Positions 38,071 through 48,059 of a DNA stretch of 64,000 nucleotides are shown here, piece after piece. The notes below the pieces were generated by a model, which made no database searches, was not told where the DNA came from, and saw only the letters and a list, made by a program, of their open reading frames with translations. Position 1 is the stretch's first letter, and every line of letters starts with the position of its first letter. A program made the position numbers and the translations under genes. The DNA is from Phytophthora colocasiae (taxonomy: Eukaryota; Oomycota; Peronosporomycetes; Peronosporales; Peronosporaceae): positions 1 to 64,000 of the forward strand of contig JAGKQI010000093.1 of assembly GCA_018806915.1 (NCBI GenBank). The letters are read 5' to 3'.

Positions 38071-38645
38071 CTCGTAGACGGGCCATTGAGCCAATTTTCA
38101 AAACTTCGTCAATACTTCGCTTTAACATACGAAAATTTGTGAGGTGGGTTATTTCGACACGGGGAAGATGATGGTGAGATCCCCATGTGGCATAGACAGG
38201 CCAATCAGCCGATTTTTGAAACTTTCTCAATACTTCACTTTACTACATGAAAATTTGTGGGGTGGGGTATTTCGACACGGGGGAAGATGATGGTGGGATC
38301 CCCATAAGACATAGACGGGACAACCAGCCAGTTTTTGAAACTTTCTCAATACTTCACTTCACTATACGAAACCTTGTGAGGTGAGGTTTTACGATACGGG
38401 GAAGATGATGGTAATACTCCCATGTAGCATAAACAGGCCAAAAACACGTATAACATTTTCATGTAAAAAACTCCTTGTATAAGTAAATACTGACTTGGGA
38501 TATAAGCTCTGGCAGACGCACGTGGTACCATCCGGAAAGAGCATGAAAAGTACATTGTTTTCATGTGCGTAAGAAAGGGACATGGTATATATAGCCAATG
38601 ATAGAGCAAGAAACGTCTTATTTTTTAATATGCCTGTATAAGCTA
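38071..38645 (-). repeat. Inverted satellite block right of the island
   Basis: Reverse complement of the 117-bp array (about 38,071-38,460), the micro-ORF (38462-38346, still open, starting MKMLYVFLACLCYMG) and part of a 160-bp repeat (about 38,480-38,645). Its orientation is opposite to units 1-11, so the island is bounded by inverted satellite arms. The arm is clearly diverged from the units to the left. Confidence 0.85.
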
Positions 38646-38649
38646 ATAC

Positions 38650-38900
38650 TGACATGGGATTACAGTCATACATTTTCAAGGCAACTATTTTTTTCACTCT
38701 CCAATTTACCGCCGATTTCACTGAGTTTTGGCTTCGCAATCGACTCGGAGTTTTTGTAAGGGAGATCCTATATTAAGGTTGATGACCGGCTATTCTCGAC
38801 ATGCTACAGCACCTCCATGCTCTTAAAAGCCAACATTCGTTTAGTGAGCATTTTTTTTAGCCATTTTAGCCAATCCATGAACGCTATTAGTTGCATTTTA
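38650..38900 (+). repeat. Forward unit-tail fragment
   Basis: The segment with CAGTCATACATTTTCAAG, GCCGATTTCACTGAG, TTTTGGCTTCGCAATCGA and the following CGTTTAGTGAGC/AGCCATTTTAGCC stretch matches the tail of the units, in the normal forward orientation, directly abutting the inverted block. Confidence 0.8.
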
Positions 38901-39800
38901 GCCAATAGATGTAGACCGGGACCATCGACTACGCGTCATGGAACCATCGACTTCATGCAAAACATGGCACAAAACTGTGATTTTGGGTCCATCAGAGCCA
39001 TCGACTACGCTGTATTCGGCGTACTCTACGTCTAGTTGATAAAATAGAGTATTGATAAAGTAGAGTATAGGAAAAGTACGTTATTTACACCTTCTCTATA
39101 TTTTTCCCACACTTGCTTTTTTACACTTTATACTTCGTACACTTTACTTACATTTTACTTTATTTAATACGTTTTTTTCTGCACACTTCTTCATATACTT
39201 CATTTTCAAACACTTTACTTTGTTTATTCTACCCCATACGTACAATTTTAAACTCTTTTTCTTCACTCTACGTTTCATTGTTTTACTCCACACACTACAT
39301 TTCTGTATTTCAACCATCCTAAAATTTACACTCTACTTTTCTTTACACTTTCTAAATTCTTTTATTTTACCATAATCCTTTTCACTTCTTTATTCCTTCA
39401 TCTTTTATATCCGTCTTAATATTAAGTTATACAGAACGCATTTAACCTTACACTCTTTCAGTTCTAACTTCAGCTATCCTTCACGATTGGCACGACTAAC
39501 TTGTGTCGAGATGGCACAGCTCCTTTGTTTTCATCGGCAAAATCAGGCACAATGATCTACATCACAAACATATATGTAAAGTCAGCATACCGTATATACA
39601 ACATGTTCATTTCAAACATGTAGAACACACCGCTTCAGTAAAATCGGTCGCATTAACGTGAAGGAGTTAGGCTTGTAATTCTTTTGGAGGAAACGAGCGT
39701 GATCTGCAGGTGCGTCTTCTTCTTCTTCATGCATTCACGATAAATTATAAAAGAATTCACAATTGCTGTATTGATGAGGCCCAAGAAGATAGCCTTGTAA
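38901..39800. other. Non-coding, G-depleted stretch
   Basis: No supportable gene. Between about 39,060 and 39,430 the plus strand is nearly free of G and full of TTTACACT/ACTTTACT-like words, a degenerate simple repeat. Near 39,445-39,490 there is a short decayed match to the 352-bp monomer (CTCTTTCAGTTCTAACTTCAG). Short open frames here are made by the skewed composition. Confidence 0.6.
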
Positions 39801-39803
39801 TAC

Positions 39804-40240
39804 TTATTGAACCGCACCGATAGCTGGGGGAATACTTCTGCAGACTCGGTTGATCATGGATGTCAACCCCGCCCATCCAGCGATGGTAGTCACGTATCGG
39901 TGATGAGCAGGGAATGACACTATGCTCTCCCCCTTGTAGGTGGCGGCCTGTACAAATAAAAAAAACAGGGTAAGAGTGACATTAGCGATCATTGCTGTTC
40001 AAACGTACCCCACGTCTCTATTGTGGTGCTGCTACCAGTCGAAAGCAGATATACTGGTAGCCTGTCTGTAACGGGGCGGTGCTCTGTGGTAAATGTAACT
40101 CTGTCTGAATTAGACAAGAACGCTCGAGTACGAGCGTCCACAACCATCGAAACATGTAAGCTATCTAATTGGCCGCCGTGCACCACGGCGACCGTGTGAC
40201 GGAGGCCCGTCACACAGTCCCACCACAACATTGCTTGCAT
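39804..40240 (-). pseudogene. Possible spliced gene fragment, unrecognised
   Basis: Two minus-strand open segments, 40240-40009 (starting MQAMLWWDCVTG, containing STGSSTTIETW) and 39947-39804 (AATYKGESIVSF to AIGAVQ), are separated by sequence with a GTACGT donor-like start and a TTTGTACAG acceptor. The exon phases do not match by one base, so this is either a decayed gene or a wrong splice choice. I cannot name a family. An in-frame stop sits just upstream of 40,240, and the Merlin insertion begins 43 bp further on. Confidence 0.3.
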
Positions 40241-40283
40241 TTTTTAACAGCATTTCGCGTGCTGTACCGCGATGAGGAGAAAT

Positions 40284-41606
40284 GGCACTCCTGCATTTTT
40301 ACCCCACATTTCAAAAATTTAAAAAATGTGTTTTTATTATACTCTAATAACTGTACATTATCGACCACCCCCCTTTTTTTCACTGGCATACGTCCAGCAA
40401 CACGGATCCCATGCGCCCACAGTAGGACCTCGCAGACATCTCCGCCTTCACTTGGCCCGAGGTCACAGCAGCTTGTGCCTCGGAGAAGACAGCGCGAGAG
40501 TGGTGTCTCCGTGTGGGGCTCCTGCCCACAGCTTGCTCTTGCCCAACCTGCGGCGCCATGATGGCGATGGCGCCGGACAGGAAGCGCTTCCGGTGTGGCC
40601 GCTCCTCCTGCCGCCTCGAAAGGACGTGGAAAAAGGGGTCCTTTTTCGAGGGGCAGGGGCTGAAGCTTCACCACGCAGTAATGCTGCTATTTTTTTGGGC
40701 CAAAAAGGAGCCAGCCACGGTCGCGCAGCGCCTGATGGGCCACAGTGCGCACACCATCGCGGACTGGTACAGCTTCTGCCGAGATATTTGCACGGCCGAG
40801 ATGCTGCGCAGTCCCATGCGAGTAAGTATGCTTTGGTAATAATATATTGCAGTAAAAATGTTATCTTTTTAAAATTAATGATGGCATTTAGATAGGTGGA
40901 CAAGGACACATCGTTGAAATAGACAAAACCAGTGTTAAGAAGAAATCGGAAAACAACGTGGGCGAACGGCATGCTGATTTCTGGTTTTTCGGAGGAGTTG
41001 ACCGGGAAACCAACATGTGGTTTGCCCAGGTCGTTGGAGATGACCGCACAAAAGCCACGTTGTCGAGAAACACATCTTGCCGGGGTACGTACAATTTATT
41101 TTTTTTACTTAAGTGTTTGTTTGTTAATATTTTATAATTGAGCCTTAACAGCACTCACATTATGAGCGATATGTGGCCGTCGTATGTGACGGCCGACGGC
41201 ACCCATAATCCATTCCTAAACGGAATGGATTATACTCACGAGTGGGTAAACCACTCGCGCAATTTTGTGAACCCCGTCAACAGGGCTCACACCCAGCGCA
41301 TTGAAGGTGCTTAGGAGGTGCGGCTAAAAATCCGCCTAATGGTGAGCATTTGGAGTGGTTTTTAAGTTATAATACTGCCTAATTTATGTAGGCTTTCAGA
41401 GGCTACCCAAAGGAGTTAATTCCGGGGTTTATAGACGAATGCTTGTGGCGGGTATGGTACTTTCCGCCCAGACCCTCGCCTCAGCAGACCTTCAAAGGTC
41501 TGATCTGTGGGATTCGACGTCACCACGTCTGTGTCGGTCAAACACAGTTAGAGTAAAAACACATTTTTTAAATTTTTGAAATGTGGGGTAAAAATGCAAG
41601 AGTGCC
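40284..41606 (+). mobile_element. Merlin-family DNA transposon, 1323 bp
   Basis: Terminal inverted repeats of about 55-65 bp: the left end begins GGCACTCCTGCATTTTTACC (40284) and the right end (to 41606) is its reverse complement with one mismatch in the first 50 bases and small indels further in. Flanks GGAGAAAT (40276-40283) and GGAGATAT (41607-41614) match at 7 of 8 positions, fitting the 8-9 bp duplication known for Merlin/IS1016. The enclosed transposase fits the same family. High TIR identity suggests a fairly recent insertion although the transposase has stops. Confidence 0.88.
40426..41556 (+). pseudogene. Merlin transposase, four exons, two in-frame stops
   Basis: DDE transposase of the Merlin (IS1016/IS1595-like) group, which cuts and pastes its element. 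Exons read: 40426-40821, 40892-41088, 41152-41341, 41392-41556, separated by introns of 70, 63 and 50 bp with GT and AG ends in matching phase. Exon 1 has a zinc ribbon (CPTCG, then CGRSSC) preceded by a helical region ending REWCLRVGLLP. The catalytic core shows GGQGHIVEID (first Asp), [22 protein letters not shown] (second Asp), [11 protein letters not shown], and AHTQRIEG (Glu). The last exon has FIDECLWRVWYF. Odd: a TAG at 40423-40425, five codons after the only upstream ATG, and a TAG at 41312-41314 where the family has Trp. It is probably inactive as written. Confidence 0.85.
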
Positions 41607-42150
41607 GGAGATATTTTCAGTCATCCGTTTCCAGTTTTTCCCGATTTTATTTTTTGTAATTTGTGTTAGTTTTTTTAAAAATACTTTCACCTAAACTTTG
41701 TGTATTTCACGTATAAAATGACGTGGTGACCTTTTTCATAACATGTAGTTATATACAACGTGCGAGTGCGGGGGGGTTAAAGTCACCTCGTTCTACTTAG
41801 AAGGATTCAAAGTAAAATTTACGCGCTATATGATCATGCTAGGTAACATTTCCATATGTGAAATATTGGTGAAGTTATTCCAGTTTGAGTGTTTTATATA
41901 AAGTTTAGACAACGGATCGTTATTACATGCAGTTTTTTGCCCTATTTTTGTCCTTAGACTCAAAAACTCTCCTCCAAACCTACCAACGACGTCCAGACCT
42001 TGTCTAAATGAAGAATACGCAGCTATACAAAGAAGTTACTCCCGTGGCACAGTTTCCTCAAGCAACAAAATTTCTCCACGTGCTCATACCAGTTCTCCCC
42101 GAACCGTTCCATCACCACTTCACACAGACGTTCTCTTTCGATCTTTGACG
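41607..42150. other. Intergenic with 352-bp monomer relic
   Basis: No gene seen. About 41,780-41,890 is a recognisable decayed piece of the 352-bp satellite monomer, including CTCGTTCTACTTAGA, ACGCGCTATATGATCATGCT and ACATTTCCATATGTG, outside the main array. Confidence 0.6.
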
Positions 42151-42152
42151 CG

Positions 42153-42710
42153 TTACAATTTCACCGATGCTGTTCTTGCAAACATACCAGCGACGGCCCT
42201 TCTAGTGACAACGAGGTGTTTGAAAGTTCGGCAAACATAATCCGGATCAGTAGTGTCACGGTCAATGGCATGGTCACGATCGCCTTGTACGTCCAACTCC
42301 TCGCTGTCTGTCGTTGAGAGCTCAATCACCTCCAGCTCCTTCATCTCCCCATCTTCGTCGTCATCGACTCGGTGAACCCCTAGTGCGAGGACACCAACAA
42401 TCACAAACGTAGCACGTAGTGAGTTCAGTAGAGGAGAAGGCTTCAACGCGTTTTTGCTGAAGGGTGTCCACACACCATATCCGTTGAGCAAACTGTTGAA
42501 GACATCATACTTGTTGTGACTGATGCGATCCGTGCCTCTGCTAATGAACAGATTGTTGTTGACTGCCCATTCCAAAACTTGATCAACATCGAGTTCCTTG
42601 GTTTCAAGATGTTGAAGTGCCTGTTGAAGATACCAGGAATCGTTTCGAAACTCTCCACGCGAAATCGGGTCTCTGTTCGTATGTCGCCCATGACTGCCTG
42701 CTGGCTCTCA
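42153..42710 (-). CDS. Unrecognised ORF, possible exon
   Basis: One minus-strand frame is open from about 42,710 to a stop at 42,153, about 186 residues, with its first ATG at 42,575. It reads coherently: NRDPISRGEFRNDSWYLQQA, LDVDQVLEWAVNNNLFISRG, YDVFNSLLNGYGVWTPF, then a hydrophobic stretch (ATFVIVGVLALGV), an acidic part (DDDEDGEMKELEVIELS) and CRTFKHLVVTRRAV. A competing frame holds an ATG at 42,724, so there may be an upstream exon or a frameshift. It lies 380 bp downstream of, and on the same strand as, the piggyBac pseudogene; it could be its companion or a separate gene. No family recognised. Confidence 0.4.
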
Positions 42711-43089
42711 TTAAATCTACTCACATGGGTTCAACATAAAATGCTGCGCTCAACATAATAGAAAGAAACAGTAATTCGATTGTTAAGTACCGACAAATTT
42801 ATTCCACTTTAAGTCAAATCTACTCACCTAATAGTTAGCTGTACTTACTGCTTAAAACGTTTCCCTCTTTCTGGTGTAACGTCAACTAGACTTGAATGTT
42901 GGTAACGCTTCTTAGCTGTATGGTGGCGTCGAGAATGATGCTGAAGTGACTGAGCTTATCCCTGAAGGAGAGGTATAGTTGGTACGATAGTGCGCTTCAC
43001 GGTATTGCACCGGAGCAATCAATAACAATCTCATACATAGTCTGTCCAATACGTTTGCACTTTACTCGATTTATAATAAAAAGGTCAAT

Positions 43090-46000
43090 CTAGCGCGTCG
43101 TCGGTTTCCTGTATTGTAGGCGCTTATCGATGTGTACTGGAAGCGATCTTCCACAGTCCCAATCTTCATGCCAAATTGTGAAGCAAGACTTCTTTACACC
43201 CAGGGATTCATGCCGAAACTGCTGACACAAGTACACACTAGTACAGCGATAATATGTTAGAACAGGAAGTGAACCCCAATGCTTCAAAACACTTACTGAC
43301 CCGTATGAAATACCGAGCACGCACCACAAAAAAACTTTGTGTTTTTCCCTCTCGTTCCCGGCATAGCCAGAAGACTGCACACTTTGCAAGCTCGCTGCAT
43401 TCTCTTGTGGCCCGGGTCGCCAACCTTGCCATGAAAGTCTTGGGTTTCTAACAGTGCATGATCTGAAGCAGTGACGTTTCTTCGTTGAAGAGCTGCTGTA
43501 GCTGTAGTTGTACTCTTAAACACATCTAGTTAGAAATATTATCAAGGTTCGTCAGTACAATCTTACCTCCGTTGAGTCGATGGAGCCGGTCATATCACTT
43601 TCCTTTACAGCAAGAAGTTGACAGTGTAGAGTTGTCAGAAATCTGCGTGAGACATGTTTTTTTTTCGTTTCTTGAGTGGCGTGTCCGATGCACGACGTAA
43701 GCATTCACTAAAGCCATGTCCAGATGTCCAAGAAACAATCTACAGATAGGTTAGACCAGACCTTTAGGATCATATACCACCAAGTCGCACTCACGTTTTG
43801 TAGTATTTCTTGAACGTGAAGGCCATCTGTACAGAGTATCTCTGAAGTCGAAGTTGGTCATGAACATCGACTCCACCCATACCCTCGTGATAATCTTTCA
43901 CGAGCTTTGGGCATGGTACTTCAAATGCCTCACCTTCTACCCACGTCTTTCTCCCTGCAAACCAGCTATTAGATTTGGCAAAATACATGCAAATAATACG
44001 TAGACGTACCAATGGCCAACTCTTGAGTACTGGCCCCTGTCGCCAACAAGTGAACCGGTTTTGAGTCCCACCAGCAGCACGCAACCATCTCAGGTGTTGT
44101 CTTCGAACGGGCAAGTTAGTATGATCCTCGAGGGATGTCTGCTGGTCTCTTTTTTCGGGTTTCTTTCAAACTTGAAGGGAATCCAATTCGCCGTGGTTGA
44201 ATGGTCCTGACCATGTAGATCTTGTGCGCAAGAAGCTCCAGAGCTAGTGCTACGGAAGTGTAAAAACGATCAATCACGACAACATGATAGCTATGCCGAT
44301 TTTGTGGTAAAACCATTTCCATATTGCGAAGAACCGCTGCAGGGCCGGATTTGTTGTCAATAGTCTGTGGTCCGGCCAGATGAGCTTTCATACCGCAGTA
44401 CACCTCCAATCTATTTGCACGTATCCTAACGATTAGTTACTGTTAGCTTCCGAACATGATGTTTAATGTACCGTATACAGTAGGAGGTTTTAGGACAGCA
44501 CGTAAGGAACAACTTTGTTCCCCACTTGTGAGGTTTATCCCGCATGTACACTCGTGTTCGGTTGAATTTGGAATGCTAAAGGATCATTCCTTCATCAAAC
44601 GATAGCACAGGTCCTGGTGTATAGCCTCGAAGAAACGTGCTCTGCAGCGATTCGATGACAGGTCGAATCTTCCAAGCTCTGTCGCATCTCGCTCTTGGAT
44701 CGCTATTATCAGAGAAGTGAAGGTAGCTCATAAGCTCGTCGAATCTGTATGTATCAGCAGCATCATAAAACCTTTAGAATAGCCCGACCCAGTATAACCA
44801 ATATGTACTCACCGATTTCGAGCCATCCAAGCACCAAACGTTCTTCCAGGAACAGCCCCTACGCTTGACGTACTCCAATGCGATGCGAGCCGGCGTTTCT
44901 GCGGGCACAGCATTCTCGCAATTAGCAGACCAAAAAGAACTGCATACTCGTGGGGCCTGAACTCTTCCATTTGGCGCAAGCGCTGGCGGATCTGGCGAAA
45001 TGACTCGACATCCTTCAATCTTGAGCCACGGCGAGAGGATGCAATTTGCTTATCTCTGATTTTGCGTGCGCGATCATCCACCGTTTGCGAAGCATATCTA
45101 TTGCTTTCGAAAGCAATAGTTTCTAGTAAATCTTTAAGAAAGAAAAACCAGAAAAGATCAATCGGGGAATCAGCGAACTTCAGTACACCTTGTGTTGGAC
45201 CCCACTGGCCTTTATAAAGTCCTGGATATTCCGACTCCGTCTCCAGTCTACCAGGCACTTTATCAAACCACAAACCAAATTGAGTATACTCTGTCCCAAG
45301 GAAAGATTCAAAGTTGTTACCTTGTTCCCATCCCGTCTGTTCTCATGACTTGATTTCGTTTTTGTTCTTGGATAGTCTGAGCAATGCGTCATCGTCATTG
45401 ATATCACCACCCATTGTATCCAGGTCTGAATCATGAACTGTGTCGTGCCAAATTATATCTACATCTTCACATGTCAACCCAGCATTTTCAGAATCTGACC
45501 CTTCATCACTGTCTGGTGGGCAGTCTGAAGTCAAAGCTTCATGAGATGCTAAGTCTACCCCGGACCCCGGATTCACGTCTGCTAGAACTAAAGATCTCTC
45601 TCGAGCGTAACTAGCACCAGAGTCTCTGTTCCCCATTGATTCCCAAATACGCTCTAAGGCCCCTCGCCCGTTGCAATGTCGTCCTCCTTCAAAGTCGTCT
45701 CGCTGAAAATCAACGCCCCAATTTTGAGTTGTTAGCGCCAAGCCTCTTCAAATTGAGCTGCAGGTCTAATTTCTCGAGTTATATTTGCGGTTGCTGGAAA
45801 TGGCTCCGCTGTCGTTACCGGTTTCTTCGCCGAACTTCGAAGCACATCAACCCCACTGACCGGGTACCGTTGTGCCGCGCTAACGTCTGCTGACTTAGAT
45901 ATCGTGCTTGACGGCAACGAACTTTGTTTGGACTGCAAGACCTGGTGATTCTCGCGCGGTTTTGGAATTGTAAAATCAACAGAATTCTTCACACTAGAAG

Positions 46001-46296
46001 CCTTCATCGTTCTTGTCGTCCGTTTCTTCGTTTTGCGTGTTGCTGCTCTCGCGGTTGTAACGACAACATTGCTTGTGGGCTGCAATACCCCCAATGTCGA
46101 ATCTAGTTGTCATACTTGTTAGCGGCATAGCAACATCCGGATTCACTTCTGGTGTGGCTTTGCTAGCTGTCTGAATGAGGCTTCTGGTAGTCAGCGGTGG
46201 TTTGCTCATTCTTTTCTCTCTACCTGAAGCCTTCCGTGACTTCGCTGTTGATCTCGTTCGCATCGTTGGAGGATCGCTTCCCCTAGCTTCGGTCAT
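43090..46296 (-). pseudogene. piggyBac transposase, multi-exon, decayed (copy 1)
   Basis: DDE_Tnp_1_7-type transposase on minus. N-terminal region (46296 to about 45,345) is basic then acidic (DSDEGSDSENAG) and crosses frames near 46,080 and 45,735. The conserved core starts near 45,220: LYKGQWGPTQGVLKFADSPI, ESNRYA, RPHEYAVLFGLLIARM. Introns with matching phase: 44745-44812, 44411-44471, 43955-44009, 43740-43794. Later exons carry LSFDEGM (first Asp), YMRDKPHKWGTKLF, VVVIDRFYTSVALALELL (second Asp), CCWWDSKPVHLLATG (third Asp), KLVKDYHEGMGGVDVHDQLR, KKYYK, and a C-terminal Cys-rich finger (CKVC, CGAC, LCQQF, IWHEDW). In-frame stops: TGA at 45343-45345, TAG at 44576-44578, TAA at 44116-44118; more shifts occur after a run of nine A near 43,660. 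It is inactive as written. Terminal repeats were not located. Confidence 0.85.
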
Positions 46297-46299
46297 CGC

Positions 46300-46966
46300 C
46301 GCGTTTTGAGGTGCAGCGGTATGGCTCTTTGGCTAGCTCCTCAACTGGCTTCTGTACTTATGTAGATAATCCAGCGCTGTTGTTTCCAGCCACTAATTTC
46401 CTTATTGATATACCACAACAACTCCTCTACAACTATACCGAAGAACAATTCAAGTATTGGAGGTTCTCATAAGTACCCTATTATGGGGATATTGCTATTC
46501 GGCTTCTAGACGCCCGCGAGATACAACACTTTCGAGAAGAGCGGCGACTATTTATCACACACGCCTCCATGATTCTTGAATGCAAGCTAGATACTACCTA
46601 CACACGCCTTCATGATTCTTGTCCGTTCGATATTACACGCTCAATATGAGGGGCGGCTACTAGCCACACACACCTCTGCTGCCCTGGACGCTCGCTCAAT
46701 ACAATATGCCAGTGGCTACTGGCCACGCACACACCTCTACAGCTCATGGATGCCTGTTTGGGATCCCTGTCCGGTAGAACATGACGGCGATGAGGGGCGG
46801 CTACTAGCCACACACACCTCTGCGGACTTGGACGCGCGATGAAGGGCGAATACTACCTCTGCTGGTTGGATTTGTGTTTGGTTTTTACTCTTCTGTCTTT
46901 GATTTGTGTGGTACATTCAATACATATAACGGAATAAGACGAAGATGTAAAGAAATAAGAAGGTTT
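46300..46966. other. Intergenic with short direct repeats
   Basis: No gene supported. From about 46,640 to 46,840 the motif GGGGCGGCTACTAGCCACAC followed by ACACCTCTGC recurs (near 46,649 and 46,794) with a looser copy near 46,712, giving overlapping open frames on both strands that I treat as artefacts. Confidence 0.5.
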
Positions 46967-48032
46967 TTATATTATTTGAAAATTATAGCGCTCATTTGCA
47001 TGTGCTGTAAACTCGTACATGTACTTCACCACTCGTTTCACATCTGTAGATATAAGGTTGTGTAGAGGCTCTAAGGTTTCCTCCCACTCAATTAGAACGC
47101 GAAGTTCGCCCTCGGGTGTGTAAAGCGTCCCCCCTATCCGTACCTTCGGATAACGTGGGCCATCGTTGGGAAACGGCTGTGGTCGGCGAAGTAGTGGGAT
47201 GTATGCCCACGCTTCGGTCCGTGTCAATGCCGTGAGAGGCTCGTATGACGTTCCAAGCTTGCAGCTCACCAAATTCGGTGTACTGTGCCCCGACGATGGC
47301 ACAGTATAAGTACATACGCTCTGGTCGAAGACCTTCTTGCAGTCTTATACACTTTATGGCCATTTCACGTTGTGCGTGGTTGAGGCCAATGCATCCACCT
47401 GAATCCGAGTCAGAGCTATCTTCTTCTTGTACAGCTTGTTCTTGCTCTTCATCATCAGACCAAAGTACTACGTGACGTGTCGGGTGGGGCTGCTTCCGCC
47501 GTCGTTCCTTTCTGCGGAAGACGGTTTGTGTAGGCGGCTCAATAACTTCTTCTGTGTTCACCGGTTGGCCTTGGCAGGCCAGACGAGAAACATGGGGTCG
47601 CTTGCGCATTCGGCGCTGTGTAGACACAGATATTCCATCGTAATTCGTCCTGTTGCTCCAATTCTCCAATGCATATTCCCAGCTCCGCTGCTCCTCTGCC
47701 TCTTCTCCCTCGTTCTCGTTCGAGTTGCCTCCGTCTCCATAATCGTACTCCGATAAGCACTGGTTCACGTAGAGTACACGATGTTGACCATCATCCCGCT
47801 GCGGCCCACTCGCAGCTCTACGCTGCACGTTTGGTACTTGTGGGTGGCTGCTGTGCGGCTGCAATCCGCCCTCAATGCCCTGCACGTCTGATACTCGAGG
47901 TGGAACTCCATGTGGCCGCGACCCACTGCACTGCACGTCTGATACTGGTGGTTGACTTCCAGGCGGATACGACCCACTCGCAGCTCTACGCTGCACGTTT
48001 GGTACTTGTGAGTGGCTGCTGTGCGGCTGCAA
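46967..48032 (-). pseudogene. Chromodomain-like ORF with repetitive N-terminus
   Basis: Two overlapping minus-strand frames. The first (48032-47088) is proline/serine-rich with an internal repeat (QPHSSH then QVPNVQRRAASG, twice about 57 residues apart), an acidic part (NENEGEEAEEQ) and a basic part (RRKERRRKQPHP). The second (47302-46967) holds LGTSYEPLTALTRTEAW and TPEGELRVLIEWEETLEPLH, resembling the WE..EPL core of a chromodomain, then VKRVVKYMYEF. The frames must be joined by a splice or a frameshift near 47,250-47,300; a GGTGAGCT donor-like site is there. The frame has no ATG at 48,032; an acceptor-like CAG is present, so an upstream exon is possible. Chromodomains occur in host chromatin proteins and in chromovirus integrases; nothing else here points to integrase. 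Confidence 0.4.
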
Positions 48033-48059
48033 TCGGTAAGAAACGCTGTGTAAGTCATT

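Noticed and set aside
39113..39322. Hydrophobic ORF starting MLFYTLYFVHFTYILLYLIR, resembling a membrane protein
   Set aside because: It lies in the G-depleted T/C-rich stretch, where Phe/Leu/Tyr codons arise from composition alone.
40210..40972. Several ORFs on both strands overlapping the Merlin exon 1
   Set aside because: Only the plus frame with the zinc ribbon and continuation into exon 2 fits the family; the others are shadows.
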